The notes under the pieces: generated by a model
What the model was told of the DNA's origin: nothing
Database searches by the model: none
Seen by the model: only the letters and a program-made list of their open reading frames with translations
Position numbers and translations under genes: made by a program
From: Terfezia claveryi
Lineage: Eukaryota; Ascomycota; Pezizomycetes; Pezizales; Pezizaceae
DNA: 11,938 nucleotides
Direction: 5' to 3'
Assembly (NCBI GenBank): GCA_015179025.1
Contig: WHUX01000753.1
Location: forward strand, 1-11,938
Part shown: positions 1 through 6,528 of the stretch, piece by piece
How positions within the stretch are numbered: the first letter of the stretch is position 1
How the letters are laid out: each line of letters starts with the position of its first letter

Positions 1-99
1 CGCTTTGCAGATGCTCACGCCTCCTGGACATAAGATGGAATGGGCTGCTCGTCCCCAACGCTATAGGTTCTACCACTGGCGTTGCTAACAGAAGGCCCA

Positions 100-720
100 C
101 AATCGCTCTCTTCTATAATGCACCAGCTTGTATGTACGACCCTCTAATACCAGCCAGGTGCGTAGCCTCTGTTGCAGCGACTGAATATGCATGCAGTGGA
201 ATTATACATTGTATTCTCTAATAATTATATATATATAAGTATTGAGTAATAGATATATCATAAAACATGTACTCGCTGCTATACTTGCCCTAACATTAAG
301 TCTAATACTCGCTCCAATAGTCCCTCTAATACTCCTCTAATACTTGCTCTAATACTCGCTCTAATACTTACCCAAATAGTCGCTCTAATACTCGCTTTCA
401 TACTCATTCTATTACTCACTCTAATGCTCACTATAATGTGCTGGGATCTAGAGCGAGGGGAAAATATACGGGGAAGGGAGGTATTTATACAGGAAAACCA
501 TAGTTGCTAAGGCCGACTGCTAAGGCCGACAATTTAGACTTTCCGAAGACAATGAGATAAGGGATAACAAGAGAAGTGGCATGACAGTGATCAATGGCAC
601 TCAGCCCCCGTTTGCCCGTAGGTGCCGTACTATTTAATACCTGGCCTAGTAATAGTTATATTGGGAAATCATAGTCGTAGTATTGAGATAGGTGTGAGTT
701 CACGCTTTGTGATATGTTTC
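100..720. repeat. Left inverted arm of foldback element 1
   Basis: Unique-sequence outer arm that pairs with 1435-1983. From the outside inwards it holds an AT-rich section (about 215-270), a 12-bp repeat cluster, the doubled GCTAAGGCCGAC motif (about 508-533) and a stretch ending at GATATGTTTCATAGGAATTC, where the minisatellite begins. I found no convincing coding region. Confidence 0.75.
299..434. repeat. 12-bp tandem repeat, left arm (CTCGCTCTAATA)
   Basis: Degenerate head-to-tail copies of a 12-bp unit, CTCGCTCTAATA, with variants such as CTTGCTCTAATA and CTCACTCTAATG. Roughly ten units can be traced. The complementary cluster is in the other arm at about 1729-1806. Because 12 is a multiple of 3, frames through it stay open and give meaningless Ser-Asn-Thr-Arg repeats. 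Confidence 0.8.
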
Positions 721-1434
721 ATAGGAATTCATACATTCGTGGGCTTATATATATATATACGAGAAACTCATGCATTCGTGGGCTTATATATATATGTGAG
801 AAACTCGTGCTTTTGGAGACTTATAGATATATATGTAAGAAACTCATGCTTTTGGGGACTTATATATATATATGCGAGAAACTTATACATTTGAGAGCTT
901 ATATACATATACGAGAAATCCATGCATTCGTGTGCTTATATATATATATGTGAGAAATCCATGCATTCGCGGGCTTATATATATATGTGAGAAATCCACG
1001 CATTCGTGTCCTTATATATACATATACGAGAAATCCATGCATTCATGTGCTTATATATATATATGCGAGAAATCCATGCATTCGCGGGCTTATATATATA
1101 TGTGAGAAATCCACGCATTCGTGTCCTTATATATATATATACGAGAAATCCATGCATTCGCGGGCTTATATATATATGCGAGAAATCCATGCATTCGCGA
1201 GCTTATATATATATATACGAGAAATCCATGTATTCATGAGCTTATATATATATATGCGAGAAATCCATGCATTTATGGACTTATATATATATGTCTCCAA
1301 AAGTATGAGTTTCTTGCATATATATATATATAAGTCTCTAAAAGCACGAGTTTCTTGCATATATATATAAGCCCACGAATGCATGAGTTTCTCGCATATA
1401 TATATTTAAGCACGCAAATGCATGAATTCCTACG
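721..1434. repeat. AT-rich minisatellite, 36-40 bp units, 15 forward and 4 inverted
   Basis: Each unit runs GAGAAATCCATGCATTCG, then a variable GGGCTTA-like stretch, then an alternating (TA)n run ending in ATGT, ATGC or ATAC. I count 15 forward units from 721 to about 1293 and four inverted units from about 1294 to 1434. Unit length varies mainly through the number of TA steps. The first four forward units match the four inverted units in mirrored order, including two variants with TGCTTTTGG in place of TGCATTCG. Forward units 5-15 have no inverted partner and would form the loop. The many open frames here are by-products of the repeat. Confidence 0.9.
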
Positions 1435-1983
1435 AAACATATCACAAAGCATGAACTTGCATATATCTCAATACCATGACTACGATTTCCCAATATGACT
1501 ATTACCTGGCCAGGCATTGAATAGTATGGCACCAGCGGGCGAAAGGGGGCTGAGCGCCATTGATCACTGTCATGCCACTTCTCTTGTTATCTCTTATCTC
1601 ATTGTCTTTGGAAAGTCTAAATTGTCGGCCTTAGCAGTCGGCCTTAGCAACTATGGTTTTCCTGTATATATGCCTCTCTTCCCCATGCATTTTCCCCTTG
1701 CTCTAGATCCCAGGACATTATGGCAAGCATTAGAGTGAGTAATAGAGCGAGTATGAGAGCGAGTATTGGAGCGAGTATTAGAGCGAGTATTAGAGCGAGT
1801 GTTTGAGCAATTGAAGAAGCAAGTGCATGTTTTATATATATATCTATTACTCAATACTTCTGTGTATTTAAGTATTAGCGAATACAATGGATATTTTTGC
1901 TGCGTGCATATTGAATGGCTGCAATAGCAGCTACGCGCCTGGCTAGTGTTAGAGCGAGTGTGTATTGTACGAGAGCGATTTGG
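1435..1983. repeat. Right inverted arm of foldback element 1
   Basis: Reverse-complement partner of the left arm, with the same order of landmarks in reverse: the sequence next to the minisatellite, the GTCGGCCTTAGC pair (about 1624-1650), the 12-bp repeats and an AT-rich stretch, ending in GAGAGCGATTTGG. A short open frame at 1517-1738 lies inside and has no recognisable protein features. Confidence 0.75.
1729..1806. repeat. 12-bp tandem repeat, right arm (TATTAGAGCGAG)
   Basis: About six copies of AGAGCGAGTATT or close variants, the complement of the left-arm cluster. The right cluster is shorter, so the two arms have gained or lost units independently. Confidence 0.8.
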
Positions 1984-2102
1984 GGCCCAAAGCTATAGTA
2001 TTAACAACATCAATTGAGTTGATAATGCCAAGGGAAGCAACTCTAATATCCAGACATTGAAATATGCCAACCAGCGTCCGGACGGCTTTGGTTGCCCCAA
2101 TG

Positions 2103-2230
2103 GCGTCCAGATTGTGTTGCAACTCAGCCGGGCGTCCAGATTGTATTGCAACTCAGTCGAGCGTCCAGATTGTGTTACAACACAGCCAGGCGTCCTGATT
2201 GTGTTGCAATACAGCCAGGTGTCCAGACGC
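2103..2230. repeat. 29-bp minisatellite, 4 full copies plus a partial one
   Basis: Units begin GCGTCCAGATTGTGTTGCAA and start at 2103, 2132, 2161 and 2190; a partial GTGTCCAGACG copy starts at 2219. Copies differ by a few substitutions, mostly transitions. There are no spacers, so it is not a CRISPR array. The array is bracketed by the 10-bp palindrome CGTCCGGACG at 2075-2084 and 2266-2275. Since 29 is not a multiple of 3, the open frames running through it are accidental. It lies between foldback element 1 and the first gypsy-like residues and could be part of a decayed 5' region of that element. Confidence 0.9.
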
Positions 2231-4017
2231 ACAAGACGCACAGAATGCATTTGCGCAAGCTCTCACGTCCGGACGCTGGGCGGTACGTCTGGACGCCACT
2301 TTTTTCTTGCTGATGCAGGTGGTACTCCCTCCTGTATACATCAATGCCCCCATTCCCTCTGTTACCTCTGTTCCCCTAGTTTCTCTAATATCCCCTGCCC
2401 CTGCAAAACCCTTGAATATTAACTTCATTAGAGTAGGGGCCTTCACTTATCTCACCAGTAAGCATAAGCTCAAGGCACTACCCTCTCAATTTATGAGATC
2501 AATCTGGAAATCAACAAGACCAGGCCCAAGGAGCAGTGGAAATCCTTGGTTCCAGATGAGTACCATGAGTTTATTGATTTGTTATCAGAGAAGGCCGCAG
2601 ATAAGCTTGCTCCCTATCAACCATACGACTACACAATCCTACTAATTGAAAGAATAACTCCCCCTTATGGCCCCCTCTATAGAATGTCCAGAGCAAAATT
2701 AGAGGCCATGAAGAAGTATCTGGAAGAGAACTTGAATAAGAACTTCATTCGGCATAGCTCTTCCCTGGCAGGTGCTCCTGTACTGTTTGTGAAGAAATCA
2801 TATAGCTTTCTACATTTGTGTGTTGATTAACGGGGCCTAAACCAGATAACAGTCAAAAAGAGGTACCCCCTACCTTTAAATCAGGAGATATTAGGCAGGC
2901 TTTCCAAGGCTAAATAGTTTATCAAACTGGATTTGAGAGAGGCTTACAACCTGGTACAGATCACTGAGGGGAAGGAGTAGAAAACTGCCTTCTGAACACG
3001 ATTCAGATATGGCCATTTTGAGTACAATGTGATACCTTTTAGCCTAACTAATGCCCCTGCCTCCTTCCAGCACTTCATTAATAACACCTTGTAGGACTTT
3101 GTCAATATGTTCTGTACAGTTAACCTCGACGATATCCTTATATACTCAGACTCCCTAGCAGAACACAAAGTCCATATGAGGCAGGTTCTAGAGAAGCTGG
3201 AGAAGGCTAAATTATACATAAAACCAGAGAAATGCGAGTTTCATGTGCAGGAGGTTAAGTATTTGGGGTTAATCATCACTACAGAAGGTATTAGGATAAA
3301 CCTTACCAAGGTTACCGCTGTCCAGGAATAGTAAACTCTAGCAAATCTCAAGGACATCTAAGCCTTTCTGAGGTTCACTAACTTTTACTGGCAGTTCATT
3401 CTAGAGTATTCGAAGATTGTAGCCCCCCTCATTGCCCTAACTACAAAAGACCGGCATTTCGACTGGAATCAAGAAGCCCAATATGCCTTTCAGAACATTA
3501 AGGAAGCCTTCTGCTCAGCACCGATCCTTGTCCATTTCAACTCTGACTAGGAGTATATTGTCGAAACCGATGCTTTTGACTATGTTTCTGCAGAAATCCT
3601 GTCCTAAAATGATGATAACGGCATCTTCCATCCTGTGGCCTACTTCTCGAAAAAACACTACCCAGCTGAGTGCAATTATGAGATTTATGATAAAGAACTG
3701 ATGGCCAATATGTGAGCTTTCGAGGAATAGAGGCTACACCTGAAGTCAGCTAAGGGGATTATTGAGGTACTGTCAGATCATAAGAACCTTGAGTATTTCA
3801 CTACTACCAAACTACTTAACCAATGGCAGGCCAGGTGGTTGGAGTTCTTATCTCGGTTCAATTTTAAGATCAAATACCAGCTGGGAAAGGCTGGTGGGAA
3901 ACTGGATGCCTTAATTAGGAGATTAGGAGATCTCACTAAGGGGGGGGATGAAAGGCTAAAATATCAAAATTAGGTAGTATAGAAGTTCGAAAACCTCGAT
4001 CTAGCAGCCAATGTCCT

Positions 4018-4110
4018 TGCTGAAGCTGAGGCTAATGCAGAGGCTAATGTGGGAGCTAAAGCTAAGGCTAATGCTAAAGCTGAGGCTAATAGGGAGGCTG
4101 AGGTGAGAGC
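4018..4110 (+). repeat. In-frame 6/12-bp repeat coding an Ala/Glu/Asn/Lys-rich linker
   Basis: GCTGAGGCTAAT, GCTAAGGCTAAT and similar hexamer pairs recur, coding alternating Ala with Glu, Asn or Lys. The stretch lies between RNase H and the integrase zinc domain of the gypsy relic. It keeps the pol frame and has no stop of its own. It is probably a flexible or helical spacer produced by slippage; I know of no conserved domain of this form in gypsy pol. Confidence 0.75.
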
Positions 4111-4506
4111 TGACCTTCAACAACTGGTGAGACAGGCATGCGAGGATAACTTCCTAGCCAAGGAAATTATTACCACAGTAGATTCCGGCCAGCACCGCTA
4201 CCTCAAGATCTCCCTGGCCAAGTGTAGTATCCAGTAGGGCCTCCTATACTATCACAAATGGCTCTATATACCAGAAGGAGGACAGTTAAGGCTGAGGTTA
4301 ATAGAGGAGCACCATGAAACCTTGGTGATAGGTCACCTTGGAGTGGCCAAGATACTAGAACTTCTGTCTAGGGAGTATACCTGAATTGACCAGTGGAAGG
4401 ATATGGAGTGGTATATATGGAATTGCCATATATGCAAATGAGCTAAGCCTGTCTACCATGCCCTTTATTGCACTCTAAATTCTCTGGATATCCCTAATTG
4501 GCTATG

Positions 4507-4514
4507 GCTGCACC
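4507..4514. repeat. 8-bp target site duplication, left copy (GCTGCACC)
   Basis: GCTGCACC immediately precedes the TAGCGTAC terminus of foldback element 2 and is repeated exactly at 6521-6528. An 8-bp duplication is the hallmark of hAT-type transposition. Confidence 0.9.
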
Positions 4515-4719
4515 TAGCGTACTTACCGAGGCGAGTTTTCCCCGTGCCGACTCACCAAGACTCGCGCCGATGGCCGAGTTTTGCCCAACACTCAAACTCG
4601 CGAGTCGGCTACACGATTCTCTAGAATACTCGGCCCATTACCGAGTAGCCGACGAGTACTCACTAAGCCTTTTTGTTATAGGGAATATGCTAGAAGCCTA
4701 CCTTTGCCGCCTATATATA
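4515..4719. repeat. Left terminal inverted repeat of foldback element 2
   Basis: Pairs with 6347-6520. It is dense in CGAGT/ACTCG pentamers, about ten in both orientations between 4533 and 4655. Clustered subterminal motifs like this are typical of transposase-binding regions in hAT elements; that role is inferred here. The innermost part (AGGGAATATGCTAGAAGCC) matches the opposite arm closely, while the outermost 120 bp has diverged more. Confidence 0.8.
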
Positions 4720-4862
4720 TATGAAATTCTTGGAAATTCGTGCATTCACACCTTTTATATATACATAGAAATTATGCATTCACGTCTTATATATATACAT
4801 GCAGGTCTTGCATTTTTGGCTTATACATATACATGGAAATTATGCATTCGCAGCTTATATAT
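4720..4862. repeat. 34-bp minisatellite, left arm of foldback element 2, outer units
   Basis: Four units of the form GGAAATTATGCATTCG, then a short CAGCTTA-like stretch, then (TA)n with ACAT. The third has the unusual start GCAGGTCTTGCATT, whose mirror copy is the fourth inverted unit of the other arm (about 6222-6232). The array is interrupted at 4862 by the nested element and resumes at 5910. The unit belongs to the same family as the core of foldback element 1 (shared ATGCATTCG, GGCTTA and TA run). Confidence 0.85.
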
Positions 4863-4883
4863 GTTCTGGTCCATTCCTGGATT

Positions 4884-4960
4884 CCGGTCCATACCGGTAT
4901 GGACCGGGCCGTTCCAGGATTGCCCGGTCTATACCAGTATGGCCCCCCATACCGGTATGG
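4884..4960. repeat. Palindrome cluster, left end of nested element
   Basis: The 24-bp stretch 4884-4907 is a perfect palindrome centred on ACCGGT, with core GGTCCATACCGGTATGGACC. A decayed copy follows at about 4925-4943 (CGGTCTATACCAGTATGG) and another CCATACCGGTATGG at 4947-4960. Related palindromes occur at the other end of the nested element. Confidence 0.9.
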
Positions 4961-5848
4961 ACTGGGCCATTGTGAGATTGCCGGGCCGTTCCGGGATGGC
5001 ATATATCTACACTCTGAGCAATGAATGAAGGCAAATTGAGTGGAAACCGGGTCTATTATATTTTATACATAACAAAAGCTCAAACTCCACTACGAGTGAT
5101 TTTATGATACCTCTTGTTCATAGTACTATAGGTCTTGTTCTTTTCTTCATGCAGTAAAGTATTATGAACATGTTACATCATGCTCCAAAGCTACTTGTTT
5201 CCCATCATTACTTTTCTTCCATCGCAGTTATTTAGGTCTCGCAGGTATGCTTTAATTCTGCGATACCTAAGTAGTTCTTGTTAGTCACCATGTACTTGAA
5301 TTGGATATTAAGGAATTACTTCTCAAAGGTCACCTGGGATTTACTTCAATAATTGCGCTTCGAGGTCGAGTGAAACCTAGGGGGTGAAACTGATCCAAAT
5401 CAATAGCACCATGTAAGGGCGGGAATATTGTGGTATGTTGGTAATTCCGCGGTGTGCTCTAGTAATGTCAGTGTGCACAATATGTTATATTGAACAAGTG
5501 TGTTGCGTTGAAGAAAATTCTCACGAACTAAAAGTTTCAATTCTGTAACGGACCAGAACATTTCTCTAATAATAACTTCATTTCGGGTATACCTCTACTG
5601 AATATTTTTTTTGATAGGTCGCCTATATTATCTCCGATATTCTTTGACCAAATGTTGCTACAAAATAACCTTCATATTGGATATGTCCCTATTTAGTAAT
5701 TTTAATGTCGCTATAGCCGCTGTGGCCGCTGTGGTGTTGTAGTAAATCCTTGTTGCTATCCGTGACATTGAACAATTTAATCCCGTAACAGCCTGGTATG
5801 TTTCTATATCCAGCCATACTATAACGGCCTGGTCCATTACGATATTCA

Positions 5849-5884
5849 GTCTATACCGGTATAGACCGGGCCATACCGGTATGG
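5849..5884. repeat. Palindrome cluster, right end of nested element
   Basis: GTCTATACCGGTATAGAC at 5849-5866 is a perfect 18-bp palindrome, and CCATACCGGTATGG at 5871-5884 is a 14-bp one. They match the family at 4884-4960, with C/T and G/A exchanges between copies. They may be binding sites for a factor acting at both termini, or hairpin-forming units; the function is not known. Confidence 0.9.
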
Positions 5885-5909
5885 ACTGGATCCCAGAACG
5901 GACCAGAAC

Positions 5910-6020
5910 ATATATATACATGGAAATTATACATTCATGGCTTATATATATATATAGAAATCATGCATTCGTGACTTATACATATACATGGAAATCATGC
6001 ATTCGTGGCTTATATATATA
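5910..6020. repeat. 34-bp minisatellite, left arm of foldback element 2, inner units
   Basis: Continuation of the forward units after the nested insertion: three units beginning GGAAATTATACATTC, AGAAATCATGCATTCG and GGAAATCATGCATTCG. Read outwards from the tip, they correspond to the three innermost inverted units of the right arm. Confidence 0.85.
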
Positions 6021-6030
6021 CATGGATTAG

Positions 6031-6346
6031 ATATATACTAGCCACGAATGCACGAACTCCATGTATATATATAAGCCATGAATTCATGATTTCCATGAAT
6101 ATATATAAGCTGCAAATGCATGATTTCTATATATATGTATAAGCCACGAATGTATGATTTCCATGTATATATATAAGCCGCGAATGCATGATTTCCATGT
6201 ATATGTATAAGCCACGAATGCAAGACTTGCATGTATATATATAAGGCACAAATGCATGATTTCCATGTATATATATAAGCTGCGAATATACGAATTCCAT
6301 ATATATATATAAGCCATGAATGCACGAATTTCATGTATATATGGCC
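6031..6346. repeat. 34-bp minisatellite, right arm of foldback element 2, inverted units
   Basis: At least eight inverted units with the pattern (TA)n AAGCC, then CGAATGCATGATTTCC. The unit containing GCAAGACTTGC (about 6222-6232) is the mirror of the left-arm unit starting at 4801 with GCAGGTCTTGC, and the neighbours on both sides also correspond. Minus-strand open frames here (98 and 134 codons) translate only the repeat. Confidence 0.88.
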
Positions 6347-6520
6347 GGCATAGGTAGGATGCTAGCCTATTCCCCGTAACAAAAAGCCTTGGTGAGTACT
6401 CGTGAGTAGCCGGCGAGTCGGCGCGAGCTAGCTTCTCATGGATTGCCATTAGCGCGAGTTGGTATCGAGTAGGAAAAATAGTTGGCAAACTCGTCTCGAC
6501 TTAGGCCGATGCGTACACTA
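6347..6520. repeat. Right terminal inverted repeat of foldback element 2
   Basis: Partner of 4515-4719, ending GCGTACACTA at 6520. CGAGT-type pentamers are again frequent (GAGTACTCGTGAGTAGCC, GGCGAGTCGGCGCGAG, ATCGAGTAGG). The strongest match to the left end is at 6347-6420; the outermost 100 bp is imperfect. Confidence 0.8.
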
Positions 6521-6528
6521 GCTGCACC
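6521..6528. repeat. 8-bp target site duplication, right copy (GCTGCACC)
   Basis: Exact repeat of 4507-4514, immediately after the terminal GTACACTA. Joining CTG at 4508-4510 to CTG at 6522-6524 continues the integrase frame into the Thr-Met-Asp-Phe motif. Confidence 0.9.

Larger units (their letters stand above)
94..1989. mobile_element. Foldback (long inverted repeat) element 1, non-autonomous, minisatellite core
   Basis: The left part (about 94-880) reads as the reverse complement of the right part (about 1290-1989). Clear anchor pairs are ATCGCTCTC at 102-110 against GAGAGCGAT at 1971-1979, the doubled GCTAAGGCCGAC block near 508-533 against its complement near 1625-1650, and GTGGCATGACAGTGATCAA against its complement near 1557-1575. 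Over about 200 bp compared by eye the arms are about 90% alike, and most differences are transitions. The middle is a minisatellite. The outer ends are uncertain: GGCCCA occurs at 94-99 and 1984-1989 and could be the last terminal bases or a target duplication. No transposase or plausible protein is encoded, so any movement would need enzymes supplied in trans. A foldback-like or large MITE-like DNA element is the best description; its superfamily is not established. Confidence 0.8.
2400..4514 (+). pseudogene. Gypsy pol pseudogene, 5' part: RT, RNase H, integrase zinc domain
   Basis: Recognisable residues begin near 2415 (NINFIRVGAF) in one frame and move to a second frame near 2480-2490; everything from YEINLEINKT onward stays in that frame. 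RT spans about 2546-3300, with [42 protein letters not shown] and NLDDILIYS. In the last motif the usual Tyr of YxDD is Asn (3122-3124), while both catalytic Asp remain (3128-3133). RNase H spans about 3500-3930, with Asp in VETDA (3569-3571), Glu in YDKEL and Asp in LSDHKN (3776-3778). An Ala/Glu/Asn-rich linker at about 4010-4110 leads into the integrase HHCC domain (HHETLVIGH, then CHIC near 4424-4435). Seventeen in-frame stops occur, at 2828, 2915, 2978, 2993, 3092, 3329, 3332, 3359, 3548, 3605, 3713, 3728, 3971, 3980, 4235, 4382 and 4439. The part ends inside the integrase where the foldback element inserted. Confidence 0.93.
4863..5909. mobile_element. Nested element with GTTCTGGTCC / GGACCAGAAC inverted ends
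   Basis: It begins GTTCTGGTCC (4863-4872) and ends GGACCAGAAC (5900-5909), a perfect 10-bp inverted repeat. Weaker pairing continues through the next 40 bp, including CCATACCGGTATGG at both ends. It splits the minisatellite of foldback element 2 within a TA run (left flank TATATAT, right flank ATATATATA), so a target duplication cannot be measured. A third copy of GGACCAGAAC lies inside at 5550-5559, so the real element could end there (about 697 bp), with 5560-5909 a second piece. No convincing protein is encoded; the interior 5030-5540 and 5565-5800 is AT-rich, and I recognise nothing else in it. It is unclassified. Confidence 0.7.
4515..6520. mobile_element. Foldback element 2, hAT-like, non-autonomous, inserted in the gypsy integrase region
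   Basis: The 2006-bp element starts TAGCGTAC and ends GTACACTA (complement TAGTGTAC), and perfect 8-bp duplications flank it. Both ends fit the hAT pattern of a YAGNG terminus with an 8-bp TSD. The terminal inverted repeat continues imperfectly for over 200 bp per side. For example CGAGTACTCAC then AAG, a variable base and CTTTTTGTTA at about 4643-4678 pairs with its complement at about 6377-6405. Inside this, both arms consist of 34-bp minisatellite units in mirrored order, with the tip near 6015-6035. The left arm is split by another element (4863-5909). There is no transposase. Excision of 2014 bp (the element plus one duplication) would restore the gypsy frame, which supports these boundaries strongly. 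Confidence 0.9.

Noticed and set aside
622..1370. Several overlapping open frames of 70-127 codons on both strands, rich in Tyr, Ile and Arg-Glu-Ile-His-Ala
   Set aside because: They are translations of the TA-rich minisatellite. Frames are open on both strands and in several phases, and unit length varies, so no protein is being maintained.
60..1998. GCTATAG at 60-66 and 1992-1998 as a target duplication of foldback element 1
   Set aside because: The bases directly inside these copies do not form an inverted repeat, so the match is probably coincidental. The true ends of the element remain open.
2103..2230. CRISPR-like array (29-bp regular repeat)
   Set aside because: The units are directly adjacent with no spacers, no cas genes are present, and the context is eukaryotic.
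2057..2446. Open frames over the 29-bp repeat (up to 148 codons)
   Set aside because: The unit is not a multiple of three, so successive units are read in different frames. Only the last part of one frame (from about 2415) looks like gypsy pol.
4498..5028. A 176-codon plus-strand open frame
   Set aside because: It crosses the gypsy/foldback junction, the terminal repeat, the minisatellite and the nested element's palindromes. No domain is recognisable.
5413..5559. LTR-like boundary sequences inside the nested element (AAGGGCGGGAATATTGTGG and TGTAACGGACCAGAAC)
   Set aside because: They resemble a polypurine tract and an LTR start, but there is no paired LTR, primer site or coding domain to support a retroelement here.
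6038..6488. Minus-strand open frames of 98 and 134 codons
   Set aside because: They read the inverted minisatellite and terminal repeat of foldback element 2; the apparent repeats are the 34-bp DNA units.
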